Shown here: piece by piece, positions 33,502 through 42,815 of the stretch
Numbering within the stretch: position 1 is the stretch's first letter
How the letters are laid out: each line of letters begins with the position of its first letter
Assembly (NCBI RefSeq): GCF_010731775.1
Contig: NZ_AP022590.1
Coordinates: 2,418,001-2,482,000, forward strand
Source: Mycobacterium mantenii
Lineage (GTDB): Bacteria > Actinomycetota > Actinomycetes > Mycobacteriales > Mycobacteriaceae
Reading direction: 5' to 3'
DNA length: 64,000 bases
Notes under the pieces: generated by a model
What the model saw: only the letters and a program-made list of their open reading frames with translations
Databases searched by the model: none
What the model was told of the DNA's origin: nothing
Translations under genes and position numbers: made by a program

Positions 33502-34779
33502 ATGAGCAACTTCGACTCGGTCGACTATTTCACCGATCAATCCCTGGTGCCCGATCCTCATCCGTACTTCGACTATCTGCGCAGTCGGCACCCGATGGCG
33601 TGCCCTATCAACTATGGCGTGCTCGCGGTCACCGGCTGGGAGGCCGCCAACGCCGTGTACAAGGACGTCGACTCCTACTCGTCCTGCATCGCGGTCGGCG
33701 GCCCGTTCACCCCGCTGCCGATCGTGCCCGAGGGCGACGACATCACCGACCAGATCGCGCAGCACCGCGGCGCGGTCCCCATGTCCGAACACATGATCAC
33801 CATGGATCCGCCGGAGCATAGCGACGCCCGGTCCGTGCTCGGCCGCTTGCTGACGCCGAAACGCCTGAAGGAAAACGAGGACTTCATGTGGCGACTGGCC
33901 GACCGCCACCTCGACCAGTTCCTCGGCGACGGCCGCTGCGAGTTCCTCGACGCCTACGCCAGGCCCTTCTCGCTCATCGTCATCGCCGACCTGCTGGGCG
34001 TGCCCGAGGAAGACCACCAGGACTTCCGTGAGGCCTTCGGGCTGATCGCGCCTTCCGCGGAAGTCGGGTCCTTCGACCATGCGCCGGAGCCGGTGAACCT
34101 CCTGGGATGGGCGGACGAGAAGTTCATCTCTTACCTCGAAGACCGGCGGCGTGCCCCCCGCGATGATGTGCTGACCGCGTTGGCGACCGCCAAGTACCCG
34201 GACGGGTCCACGCCCGAGCTCCTCGACGTGGTCCGCACTGCCACCTTCTTGTTCGCCGCCGGGCAGGAGACCACGGCCAAGCTGCTCGGCGTCGCGCTGC
34301 AGGTGTTCGGCGAGCGGCCCGACATCCAGCAGCAACTCCGCGACGACCGCAGCCTGATTCCCACGTTCATCGAGGAATGCCTGCGCATCGAGGGGCCGGT
34401 CAAGACCGTGTTCAGGATGGCGCGCAAGTCAACCAAGTTGGGCGATATCGATGTGCCCGCCGGCACCACCGTGATGGTCAGTCCGACGGCCGCCAACCGC
34501 GATCCCGGTCGGTTTGAGGAACCGCACCAGTTCCGGCTCGACCGCAAGAACGTGCGCGAACACATCGCGTTCAGTCGCGGCATTCACTCCTGCCCGGGCG
34601 CGCCGCTGGCACGAGTGGAGGGCCGGGTCTCGATCGAACGGATCCTGGACCGGATGGCCGACATCACGATCGACGAGGACAAGCACGGACCCGCCGGCCA
34701 GCGACAGTACAACTACGAGCCCACTTTCATCATGCGTGGGCTGACCGACCTGCATATCAAGTTCAACGCCGTTGGGTGA
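33502..34779 (+). CDS. cytochrome P450
   Basis: A 425-residue P450 with the ATG at 33502 after AGGAAGG. It begins NFDSVDYFTDQSLVPDPHPY, nearly the same as the P450 at 16277, and shares AGQETT (near residue 253), EECLR and FSRGIHSCPG (heme Cys near residue 364). Upstream lie the ferredoxin and NuoF-like genes that could supply electrons. It has its own candidate operator. It is probably the source of the duplicated P450 pieces at 15668 and 22856 or their close relative. Confidence 0.94.
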   Translation: MSNFDSVDYFTDQSLVPDPHPYFDYLRSRHPMACPINYGVLAVTGWEAANAVYKDVDSYSSCIAVGGPFTPLPIVPEGDDITDQIAQHRGAVPMSEHMITMDPPEHSDARSVLGRLLTPKRLKENEDFMWRLADRHLDQFLGDGRCEFLDAYARPFSLIVIADLLGVPEEDHQDFREAFGLIAPSAEVGSFDHAPEPVNLLGWADEKFISYLEDRRRAPRDDVLTALATAKYPDGSTPELLDVVRTATFLFAAGQETTAKLLGVALQVFGERPDIQQQLRDDRSLIPTFIEECLRIEGPVKTVFRMARKSTKLGDIDVPAGTTVMVSPTAANRDPGRFEEPHQFRLDRKNVREHIAFSRGIHSCPGAPLARVEGRVSIERILDRMADITIDEDKHGPAGQRQYNYEPTFIMRGLTDLHIKFNAVG

Positions 34780-34920
34780 CGACGTCATCGCCGGGGTGGT
34801 TGCTGAAAGCAAGCAGTATCGACCGGCGATCAGGAAACACGCCGAGCAGAAACGTGTCCGACTGTGGCGCGCACATCCGGATAAGCCAGCTTCGCACGAC
34901 AGGACGGAGGGCTTCGGACG

Positions 34921-35623
34921 GTGAAGAATGCCGTGGTGACCGGAGGCGCGTCCGGCATCGGCCAGGCCATCGCCGCGAGGCTGCGCAAAGACGGGTTGGC
35001 GGTGGCCATCATCGACCTACGACCGGCAGACGACGACGATGCGTCGTTCGCCGCAGACGTGACCGATAGAGCCCAGGTCGACGACGCGCTGGAAGCGATC
35101 CATCGTCGATTCGGGCCAGTTACGGTGCTGGTCAACGCCGCCGGTATCGACCTGTTCAAAAGCTTCGCCGACGTCTCGTTCGAGGAATGGCAACGCGTGC
35201 TCGACGTCAACCTCAACGGCGTATTCCACTGCACCCAGGCGGTGCTGCCGGACATGGTCGACGCCGGCTGGGGCCGCATCGTCAACATCTCGTCATCCAG
35301 CACCCATTTCGGGTGTGCCGACCATGTCGGCCTACGTGGCGGCAAAATCGGCGGTCAACGGACTGACCAAGACGCTGGCCCTGGAATACGGACCGAGCGG
35401 CATCACGGTCAACGCCGTGCCGCCCGGCTTTGTCGACACACCGATGCTGCAGAATGCCGCCTCGAGGGGCTTGGTCGACATCCAGGCGAACATCGATCTG
35501 ACGCCCGTGCGCCGCATCGGTCAGCCAGAAGACATCGCGGCCGCCTGCGCATTCCTGGTATCCGAAGAAGCCGGATATGTGACCGGCCAGATCTGGGGTG
35601 TCAACGGCGGGCGAAACACGTGA
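34921..35623 (+). pseudogene. SDR with a single-base frameshift
   Basis: The GTG-started frame gives a good SDR N-terminal half (VVTGGASGIGQAIA, VNAAGI, GRIVNISSSSTHFG). At about 35311-35316 the frame changes: the continuation TMSAYVAAKSAVNGL, with the Tyr-x-x-x-Lys pair, and the end EEAGYVTGQIWGVNGG are one base out of phase. Removing one base in the GGGTGTG stretch restores a complete enzyme of about 233 residues. Either a recent loss of function or a sequencing error. Confidence 0.75.
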
Positions 35624-35643
35624 TGAGCCAACGCCTTCCGCAG

Positions 35644-36846
35644 CTACGACGAGTGTTGCGCGGACGGTGTTGAGAGCGTGTTCTTCTCTTTCAGATTTCT
35701 CATCAGCTCGATATCCGCCCACATCGACGCCTCCGCTTCCGCTGGATCGAGCACGACCGACGCGACGTTGCCGGGCATGATCCGTGTTACACCGGCGTCG
35801 ATGTAGCGCTGAAGCTCGGCTGCGACCGTCTCAGGGGTCCCGATGATGTACGCCTTCTCGACCATCTCGCGTGACACCTTGCCCAGCACATCATCAACCT
35901 CTGCGGCTGACATATTGTGCGCCAGAAGCCGGTTCGCATAATGCCAGTCGTCGGGGAAGGGTGGCTCGAAACCCTCCTTCCGCCAGTCCGGCATGTGCAG
36001 CCGACCCCAAATCGCAGTGATGAATCGGGTTAACGGGTTGTCCAGCACTCGGTCGATCACCGACTCGTCGGTGTGCATGACGACCATGAGAACCGGGGCG
36101 AAACCGAAATCCTCCGGATCGCGGCCCTTGACGCGTAACTGCTCCTTCATCTCGCCGGTGTTTCGGGCGGTCTGATCGGGAGAGGACCACACCCCCGGGG
36201 TCACCGTGGTGAGTCCGTTCGCATAGGAGGTGGTCAGATCGACCAGTTTCGGTCCGCCACCGATGGTCCAGATATACGGCTGATAGTTCTTTGCACCGCC
36301 GAGCCAGGCCGTGTCGAACTTCCAGTGGTTGCCCTGGAAGTCGAACGGCTCTTCGGCAGACAACATCTCGTGGTACAGCCGCAGATGATCCTCCAGCCGG
36401 GCAAGGCCCTGCGAGCGCTTCCAGCCGAACGGTTTGCACTGCTTGACCTCGCCAGCACCCAGCAGCAAGGTGAACCGGCCTTCGGTCAGATCGGCCAAGG
36501 TGAGCGCTGATCGCATCAGCTCCCCCGGCCCATAACGCACCGCATCCGTGCTCAACATGATCCCCAGGCCCGGGGCATGCGCCGCGATGTAGCCGGATAG
36601 CGCGAACGGGTCGGTAAAGGAATCGCTGTCAGGCAACATCGCTGCGGCCGGAGCGTTCTTCGCGTTCCACAGCGAGGGCGGCCACCATGAAAGCATCTGG
36701 TCGGACAGGTAGACGTAATCCACTGCGCCAGAGTCCTGCAGCTGTTTCACTTGACTGGCAAGAAAGTCGCGCGGCATATAACGATAGGTCAAAAAAGACG
36801 CACACGTTGAAAACTCGGCCGACGACCTCGCCGTGGTACCACCCAT
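35644..36846 (-). CDS. LLM-class (luciferase-like) flavin-dependent oxidoreductase
   Basis: A 400-residue protein; the ATG at 36846 is chosen because AGGAG lies five bases before it. Luciferase-like features include VYLSDQMLSWWP, LADLTEGRFTLLLGAGEV and IIGTPETVAAELQRYIDAGV. In mycobacteria many such proteins use F420, but the cofactor cannot be read here. It is the last gene of a unit with P450, ferredoxin and DUF1330 genes and may oxidise or reduce the P450 product. Confidence 0.87.
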   Translation of the reverse strand: MGGTTARSSAEFSTCASFLTYRYMPRDFLASQVKQLQDSGAVDYVYLSDQMLSWWPPSLWNAKNAPAAAMLPDSDSFTDPFALSGYIAAHAPGLGIMLSTDAVRYGPGELMRSALTLADLTEGRFTLLLGAGEVKQCKPFGWKRSQGLARLEDHLRLYHEMLSAEEPFDFQGNHWKFDTAWLGGAKNYQPYIWTIGGGPKLVDLTTSYANGLTTVTPGVWSSPDQTARNTGEMKEQLRVKGRDPEDFGFAPVLMVVMHTDESVIDRVLDNPLTRFITAIWGRLHMPDWRKEGFEPPFPDDWHYANRLLAHNMSAAEVDDVLGKVSREMVEKAYIIGTPETVAAELQRYIDAGVTRIMPGNVASVVLDPAEAEASMWADIELMRNLKEKNTLSTPSAQHSS

Positions 36847-36862
36847 GAGCACTCCTATCTAC

Positions 36863-37177
36863 CTATTCCTGACTCAGGCCCCCGTCCCCGAATCCGGCGA
36901 TGATCAGAGCGTTGCAATCGGCGGCGGCTTGACGAAGTTTCGCGGCGTTCTGGTACCTCTCGGATTCGTACCAAGCACGCGCCGCCTCCACCGAGTCGAA
37001 CTCCAGGACGACAGTCTGATCGCCGTGCCAATCGCCTTCGACGACCCGAGGATTGGTATCGACCGCCAGAGTCTTGCAGCCGCCCTGGCCTATAGCCGGC
37101 GCGGCCGCTTGGGCGTAGGCGTTCATGCCTTCCGGATCCTTGATGGCCTCGGTGAGGATGACGTATCCCTTTGACAT
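36863..37177 (-). CDS. DUF1330 family protein
   Basis: A 104-residue ferredoxin-fold (dimeric alpha/beta barrel) protein: GYVILTEAIKDPEGMNAYA, VVEGDWHGDQTVVLEF and ARAWYESERYQ are the usual DUF1330 segments. Its start immediately follows the ferredoxin stop (TGAATG). Family function is not established; it recurs in catabolic clusters. Confidence 0.82.
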   Translation of the reverse strand: MSKGYVILTEAIKDPEGMNAYAQAAAPAIGQGGCKTLAVDTNPRVVEGDWHGDQTVVLEFDSVEAARAWYESERYQNAAKLRQAAADCNALIIAGFGDGGLSQE

Positions 37178-37369
37178 TCAATCCCCTTCGCGGATTGCCT
37201 GCTCGGGGCAGCACTGGATTGCTTCACGCACCGCATCTCGCTGCGCGGCTGAGATCTCGGCCACCACAACCTCGGCGTAGCCGTCGTCGTTGATGACGAA
37301 AACGTCCGGGCGGAGTGTCGTGCACATGCCGTGACCGCGACAGCGCTGGTCGTCAACCACAGCCTTCAT
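37178..37369 (-). CDS. 3Fe-4S type ferredoxin, P450 partner
   Basis: A 63-residue ferredoxin with Cys10, Cys16 and a distal Cys-Cys-Pro; the variable position is His13 (CRGHGMC), the commonest residue in P450-associated ferredoxins. Its ATG overlaps the P450 stop by four bases, making it the cognate electron donor. Confidence 0.92.
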   Translation of the reverse strand: MKAVVDDQRCRGHGMCTTLRPDVFVINDDGYAEVVVAEISAAQRDAVREAIQCCPEQAIREGD

Positions 37370-38655
37370 CGGCCGCCTCCCGTGGTGGGACTGAATTCCA
37401 CATGCAGTTCGGTAAGTCCGCGCAGGATGTAGGTCGGGATGTAGGCGTATCGGCGGTCATTCGGCGGTCCATGCTCGCTCTGCGAGATACGAATGTCCGA
37501 CGTGCGGTCCAGGAGGCGCTCCAGCCCGACGCGGGTTTCTGCGCGGGCAAGGGGCGCCCCGGGACAGCTGTGAATGCCCCGTCCGAACGCAAGGTGTTGG
37601 CGGGCATTCTTTCTGGCCAGATCGAATGTGTCTGGATCCTCGAAGCGACGCGGGTCCCGGTTCGCGGCACCGTTCAACACCATCACCGTGGTGCCGGCAG
37701 ATAACTCCGTGTCGCCGACCGTGATCGGGACGCGCGAGAGCCGGAAGTCGCCCTTGACCGGACTGTCGATGCGTAGCGTCTCTTCGATGAAATTCGGAAT
37801 GAGGCTGCGGTCCTCACGTAACTCCGCTTGAATGTCCGGCCGCTCGGCAAGGATCTTCAACGCGGTGCCGAGCAGGCGCACGGTGGTCTCCTGGCCGGCC
37901 GAGAACACGTTCGTCGCCACCCGCACCACGTCAGCGACGGCGGGGGTGGACCCATCCGGGAACGTCGCGGTCGCCAAGCTTGTCAAAACATCGTCTCGTG
38001 GGGCGCTCCTGCGGTCCTCGACATAGTTTGCGAACGCCTCATAGAGGTATTGCAGTGGGGTATGCGCCAAGGTTTCGTCGGTCCTGCCGACAGCCCCGCC
38101 GTGGCTGCCCCGCTCGAGCCCGCCGACGAGTTCGTCGCGATCCTCCGGCGGCACGCCAAGCAGATCGGCGATGACGCGCAGAGTGAACGGTCCTGCGAAC
38201 CCGTGGATGAACTCGCCCTTTCCGGGTGCCAGGAAGTCGTCGAGCAGTCGATCGGCGATCAGCCACATCGCGTCCTCGTTCTCTTTGAGGCGCTTCGGGG
38301 TGATCAGCCGCATCAGCAGTGAACGATGATTCGTGTGCGTCGGGGGGTCGAGCGTCGGCAACTGATCGCTGAACGGGATCTCGTCGCGATGCTTCTCGAT
38401 CAACGCCGTGACGTCATCGCCCTCCAACGGAACGGGAAAGCCGGGGAACGGGCCGGTCACCGAGATGCACGAGGAGAACGTCTGCGCGTCGTTGTAGATG
38501 TCGACCGCCTCCTGCCAGCCGGTCACCATGGTCACACCGTGGTGCTCTTCGCGAAGGACAGGGCATCTGGTGCGGAGCGCCTCGAAATACGGGTACGGGT
38601 CCTCGACGAGCGTGTCCACGTCGCGGAAGAAGTCCATGGAGGTGAAGTCTGACAC
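37366..38655 (-). CDS. cytochrome P450
   Basis: A 429-residue P450. The frame is open to 38886, but the GTG at 38655 with AAGGAG upstream gives the same N-terminus layout as the P450s at 16277 and 33502 (DFTSMDFFRDVDTLVEDPYPY). Motifs: LITPKRLKENEDAMW, AGQETT, EETLR, and FGRGIHSCPG with the heme Cys near residue 364. It belongs to the same clade but is more divergent. It heads the P450-ferredoxin-DUF1330-LLM unit and faces candidate operator F. Confidence 0.93.
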   Translation of the reverse strand: MSDFTSMDFFRDVDTLVEDPYPYFEALRTRCPVLREEHHGVTMVTGWQEAVDIYNDAQTFSSCISVTGPFPGFPVPLEGDDVTALIEKHRDEIPFSDQLPTLDPPTHTNHRSLLMRLITPKRLKENEDAMWLIADRLLDDFLAPGKGEFIHGFAGPFTLRVIADLLGVPPEDRDELVGGLERGSHGGAVGRTDETLAHTPLQYLYEAFANYVEDRRSAPRDDVLTSLATATFPDGSTPAVADVVRVATNVFSAGQETTVRLLGTALKILAERPDIQAELREDRSLIPNFIEETLRIDSPVKGDFRLSRVPITVGDTELSAGTTVMVLNGAANRDPRRFEDPDTFDLARKNARQHLAFGRGIHSCPGAPLARAETRVGLERLLDRTSDIRISQSEHGPPNDRRYAYIPTYILRGLTELHVEFSPTTGGGR

Positions 38656-38720
38656 CGTGCAATGCTCCTTCGACGGTCCCCCAAGCCCGGGAACGTGCCT
38701 CTGACTGGTTCGAAGTACCG

Positions 38721-38732
38721 ATACGATTGTAT
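38721..38732. promoter_or_regulatory. candidate operator F (ATACGATTGTAT)
   Basis: Matches ATACGNNCGTAT with one change (T for C at position 8) and is followed by TGA. It lies 66 bases upstream of the P450 start (38655, minus) and 126 bases upstream of the LLM gene (38858, plus), between divergent units. Confidence 0.55.
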
Positions 38733-38857
38733 TGAGCAGTATTGCATTACCGAGATGTAAACACCACAATCGGCGTCGATGCCCCTCTGATCGCTGCACA
38801 ACATGGATGTCGTTGCCCGCCAACGACGCGAGCCAGGAAGTGAACAATACGATCGCC

Positions 38858-39841
38858 ATGTTTCGGACCGTTTTGAGCTTTGACATGCGCGCACCGGATT
38901 TCGGCGCCCCGGCAGCCGACCTCTATGACGCGGCGCTGGACATGTGCGCGTTCGGTGATGACGCGGGCATCGATGCCGTGGTCTTCCCCGAGCATCACGC
39001 CTCCGAAGACGGCTACAACCCGGTGCCGGCGCTGATGGCGACGGCGGTGGCCGCGCGGACCAAAAGGATGGAAATGATCCTCGGTGCGATCGTGCTTCCG
39101 CTGCATGATCCCGTCGAGGTCGCCGAGGCAATCGCGGTGACCGACATCATCTGCGGCGGACGGCTCACCACCACGCTGGCGGCGGGCTATGTCGATGCCG
39201 AGTTCAACATGTTCGGCAAGTCGCTGAACGACCGCGCAGCCCTGATGGACAAAGGGCTCGACGTCATCACCCGCGCCCTGGCCGGCGAGCGATTCGAGTA
39301 TGGCGATCGCGAGATCTTCGTACGGCCTCTGCCGGTCAGCCGGCCGCCCAAGATCCTCGTCGGCGGCGGGGTTCCTGCGGCAGCGCGCCGGGCGGCGAGA
39401 TACGGCCTCGGCCTGTGGATACTGCAGCCCGCGATGATGCCGGGCGGCCGCGAGTTGATCGCGGTCTATGAGCGGGAATGCCAGAAGCGGGGCCGCGAGC
39501 CGGGGCCGGTCATGTCGACCCACCCGGCCGTCCACGTCGCGCGAGATCCCGACGCGGCGTGGGAGGAGATCGGCCCGCATGTCCTCCACCTCGTCAAGAG
39601 CTATGCGTCTTGGGCCGGCGATCTCGACACCACGACATCACCGTTCTACGGGCTGGAAACCATCGAGCAGGTCCGCGCCGCCGGTATCATCAACGTGCTG
39701 ACCCCAGAGCAGACCATCGCCCTAGCCGACACGACGCCGATCGCCCTCACACCGCTGATCTCAGGACTCTCGCCCGAAAGCGGTTGGACAATGCTTGAGC
39801 TGTTGGCCGCAGAGGTATTACCCAAGCTGCACCGCGCGTGA
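38858..39841 (+). CDS. LLM-class (luciferase-like) flavin-dependent oxidoreductase
   Basis: A 327-residue monooxygenase-type protein. The ATG at 38858 begins FRTVLSFDMRAPDFGAP; an in-frame GTG at 38840 is possible. Typical segments are FPEHHASEDGYNPVPALMA, ILPLHDPVEVAEAIAV-like VLPLHDPVEVAEA, and PKILVGGGVPAAARRAA. It is divergent from the P450 unit. Cofactor (FMN or F420) and substrate are unknown. Confidence 0.87.
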   Translation: MFRTVLSFDMRAPDFGAPAADLYDAALDMCAFGDDAGIDAVVFPEHHASEDGYNPVPALMATAVAARTKRMEMILGAIVLPLHDPVEVAEAIAVTDIICGGRLTTTLAAGYVDAEFNMFGKSLNDRAALMDKGLDVITRALAGERFEYGDREIFVRPLPVSRPPKILVGGGVPAAARRAARYGLGLWILQPAMMPGGRELIAVYERECQKRGREPGPVMSTHPAVHVARDPDAAWEEIGPHVLHLVKSYASWAGDLDTTTSPFYGLETIEQVRAAGIINVLTPEQTIALADTTPIALTPLISGLSPESGWTMLELLAAEVLPKLHRA

Positions 39842-40960
39842 TCGTGCGGCACACCGCCCGGCGGAATACGCTTGTCGACCGCCAGCGGTGGGAACCGCGG
39901 TTCGTCACCATGTCGGTTCGTACGCGGGCATACGGCGCTGATGTCCATCACGTCGCCGCGCTGTTCCCTAGCATCGCCACGCAACTCTGGCGCGCGCATC
40001 TATAACGCCGCAATGTCTTGCCGGGCGAGTACCGGCAGCAATCGCAACTACAGATGATCGCTTGTGGGTTAATTTAAACTCATTGCAATGCAACAGGATT
40101 GGATCAACTCCCCTAGTGTTCGGGTGCCGGCTGGGCCAGGCCGCGTAGGTGGTGTCGAATGGGCGGCTTCTGCAATCGTCGATCGATCGGTGACGGAAAA
40201 TCGGCCGTGCACTGTCCATTTTTCGTACACATTTTATGTTCGTACGCGCTCCATCGGTTTGCACCGGATGGCTTCAAAGTTCATGGCGCTCATCAAGTTT
40301 CTGAGTGCTCATAAGATTCCAGCTGCACGGGCGGCCAGTTATCCCGATTCTCGATGGATGCGACACACTCAATTCCGCTCTCGCTCACCGAGTAACGACC
40401 GTACCGCCCCGGCAGCTGTTCCGGGAACATCGCCAGGTTCGACGGCGCCACCGAGGTGCGGCACGCCACTGGCTTGGCTGCCGAGAAATCCCGGTCCCGG
40501 ATTACATCTACGCCAAAACGATTTTGTCTGCAGGTAACCCGCTGGCCGCGCGCTGCGCGAAGCTGGGCGGCAGTTTTGCAATCCGGGCAAGGATGGCGGC
40601 GCTCGCAATTTCAAAGGCGCCAACCCATCGCACCCATCTTCTCCACCGATGCCTTCAGGCTTCTCAAGCAGAACCTAGGTCGTGCGATGTTGAACTGGGT
40701 CCGAAATGTCACGGAATTGCTGGCTCATCATGGTTCCGGTGTGTCCGGTTGCCATTCGTCAATGCCTGCAACCCCGCCGTTTGGAACGCGACGGGCAGCG
40801 AAGTCGCAGCGTCCAGCAGTGGCGATTTTGAGTCTCTATTCGTCTGGTGGGCAATATGTTTCAGGTACCGAATCAGACGTGCCCGGGATTGACCATCCGG
40901 GGAAAACCTGAAAGCCTTCAGGCGAACTACGAAATCCGATTTCTCGCACCCGAGAGGATA
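39842..40960. other. 1.1-kb stretch without a supported gene
   Basis: Open frames here (for example 40305-40892) have biased compositions with no family pattern, and no good ribosome-binding sites. An AT-richer patch lies at about 40070-40090. It may be decayed coding sequence, but no homology to neighbours was recognised. Confidence 0.5.
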
Positions 40961-41521
40961 GTGACCGTGCGACTTGGCCCACTGCCCGCAGACCAGTGGG
41001 ATGCGGCCGTCGACCGCGCCCTCTCCGACATGCTGCCCGAGGCACGTCGCAACCCCGCTGCCGCGGGTAACGGGCTCGCCACACTGGTTCGGCATCCCGC
41101 ATTGGTGAAAGCGTTCCTGCAGTTCAACGTGCACGTACTCATGCAGTCGACGCTGCCGGCCCGAATTCGGGAACTGGCCATTTTGCGGGTGGCGCACCGT
41201 GCTGGCTGCGACTATGAATGGTTTCACCACGTCGGGATCGGCATGCGGGCAGGACTTTCGGAGCAAGACATCGCGGATGTCCGGAATGGCGAGGCAGCCG
41301 ACGAATTTCACTGCCTCGTCGTGCTCGCAGTTGACGAACTGCTCGACGCGAGCAATCTCTCGGACCACACGTGGTCGGCGCTGTCGGAACGCTTCGACGA
41401 GCGTCAATGCATGGACCTCGTCTTCACGATCGGCTGCTATAACGTACTAGCCATGGCCTTCAACGCCTTTGGCGTCGAAGTTGAAGAAAACTTCGAAGGT
41501 GGGCTCGACAACCTTACGTAG
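40961..41521 (+). CDS. carboxymuconolactone decarboxylase (AhpD-like) family protein
   Basis: A 186-residue helical protein. The frame is open to 40847 but the GTG at 40961, or the next GTG at 40967 which has better spacing to GAGAGG, is a more likely start. The core segment is RIRELAILRVAHRAGCDYEW, then HVGIGMRAGLSEQDI, the CMD/AhpD active-site helix pair; only one Cys is present (AGCDYEWFHH), so it lacks the AhpD CxxC. Family members are lactone decarboxylases or peroxidases. It is single and convergent with the 2Fe-2S ferredoxin gene. Confidence 0.8.
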   Translation: MTVRLGPLPADQWDAAVDRALSDMLPEARRNPAAAGNGLATLVRHPALVKAFLQFNVHVLMQSTLPARIRELAILRVAHRAGCDYEWFHHVGIGMRAGLSEQDIADVRNGEAADEFHCLVVLAVDELLDASNLSDHTWSALSERFDERQCMDLVFTIGCYNVLAMAFNAFGVEVEENFEGGLDNLT

Positions 41522-41544
41522 GCGGTCGGGACACAGCGCGTGCG

Positions 41545-41865
41545 TCAGAGGATTTGCGGTGGGCGCACGCCCAATTTCTCAACGGTCACTCCGTCTGCGA
41601 CAACCGTGAGCCGGCAACCGAGTCGGACACCCGGTTTGCGCGCCGGCGCCGGTAGCCACGTCCGCATCGCCTCGGTTTCCTCGTCGTCGGCAGGCACGAC
41701 GGACTGCTCGCCGGCGATGACGCGCACGCGACACTGCATACAATTCGCCTGGCCGAAGCAGGTTGTCGGCCAGTGGTATCCGAGTCGCCAGGCGGCCTCC
41801 GCCACCGCCTCCCCTGGCCGCACATCGATATCTGAGCCCAACGGCTCGACACGTACAAGTGGCAA
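41545..41865 (-). CDS. [2Fe-2S] ferredoxin, adrenodoxin-like spacing
   Basis: A 106-residue ferredoxin. No ATG or GTG is suitably placed; the TTG at 41865, overlapping the end of the SDR gene by none and following it by eight bases, is the likely start. Cluster ligands are in TTCFGQANCMQC (C-x5-C-x2-C) and a last Cys in RLGCRL after about 38 residues, the spacing of adrenodoxin-type proteins that serve P450s. It follows the SDR on the same strand and is likely translated with it. Confidence 0.78.
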   Translation of the reverse strand: MPLVRVEPLGSDIDVRPGEAVAEAAWRLGYHWPTTCFGQANCMQCRVRVIAGEQSVVPADDEETEAMRTWLPAPARKPGVRLGCRLTVVADGVTVEKLGVRPPQIL

Positions 41866-41873
41866 CGTCTGGC

Positions 41874-42764
41874 CTATGGCATTTCGTTGAGGCCGATTAC
41901 GGGGGCGTTCGCGGTGTCCATGATCTGATCGATGTTCTCGGCGATATCCTCTGCCGTTATGACGTCCTTGCTCAGGCCCTCCGTCAATACGACCGCCAAA
42001 CGCGCCACCCGGCCTGGCGAGACGAACAACGTCTCCCCGTTGAACGGGCACGACTCGTGCGCCAGGAATGCGGCCGCGGGCGCGTTGATCTCCGGCGGCA
42101 TCGCAGCCTTCATCTGCTCGAGTATCTCAGCAGGGTGATCGATTTTCTCACTCAGAGCGTCACCCATTCGGGTGGCTGCGCGCGGGGCTAAACAATTCAC
42201 TTTGATGCCATGCTCGACCCCCTCGACCGCGGCGTTGCGCGAGAGCCCGAAAATCGCTGCTTTGGCGGCACCGTAGCTCGCCACCAGAGGGGTGCCCAGC
42301 ATGGTCTCTGAGGTGGTGTTGACGATTCGTCCGTAACCAGCGGCGACGAGGTGTGGCCATGCCGCCCGAGTGACGAACAATGTGCCGAAGAAATGGACGT
42401 CGATCATCGCGCGGAACTGCTCGGTCGTAATTGTCTCGAACGGGGCGGGCCCGAAGATCCCCGCGTTGTTGATCACGATGTCGAGCCTGCCAAACGCCTC
42501 GAGCGCGGTGGCGACAATCGACGCGGCACCCGCCTCGTCGGTCACCGAGGCGTAGCACGTCACGGCCTGGCCGCCCGTGGCTTGAATCTCTCGAACGACG
42601 TCCTCCGCGGGTTGCGTCGATGAACCACTCCCGTCGATCTGACAGCCAATGTCGGCGACCACCACCTGGGCCCCCCGTGACGCGAGTAGAAGCGCGTGAG
42701 CACGCCCGATACCGCGACCGGCGCCGGTGATGACGGCGACCCGCCCGTCGAACCGAAGCTCCAT
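41874..42764 (-). CDS. short-chain dehydrogenase/reductase (SDR)
   Basis: A 296-residue SDR. Cofactor motif ITGAGRGIGRAHALLL, NNAG in VINNAGIFG, Ser in NTTSETM and YGAAK. The C-terminus is extended by about 40 residues past the usual end and resembles the SDR units of multifunctional hydroxyacyl-CoA dehydrogenases. It precedes the 2Fe-2S ferredoxin. Candidate operator G lies 107 bases upstream, inside the 3' end of the TetR frame. Confidence 0.88.
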   Translation of the reverse strand: MELRFDGRVAVITGAGRGIGRAHALLLASRGAQVVVADIGCQIDGSGSSTQPAEDVVREIQATGGQAVTCYASVTDEAGAASIVATALEAFGRLDIVINNAGIFGPAPFETITTEQFRAMIDVHFFGTLFVTRAAWPHLVAAGYGRIVNTTSETMLGTPLVASYGAAKAAIFGLSRNAAVEGVEHGIKVNCLAPRAATRMGDALSEKIDHPAEILEQMKAAMPPEINAPAAAFLAHESCPFNGETLFVSPGRVARLAVVLTEGLSKDVITAEDIAENIDQIMDTANAPVIGLNEMP

Positions 42765-42815
42765 ACCGTCCCCAATCGTCCGGCCGAGATAGCGGCTGGA
42801 CGCCAGGCCGGAAGG

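Noticed and set aside
40220..40246. Pair of CGTAC sequences as another tandem operator
   Set aside because: The spacing is 17 rather than 19 bp, the second halves do not fit ATACGNNCGTAT, and no gene start is suitably placed.
40305..40892. 195-residue plus-strand ORF
   Set aside because: No ribosome-binding site, no family pattern and a biased composition; treated as non-coding or decayed sequence.
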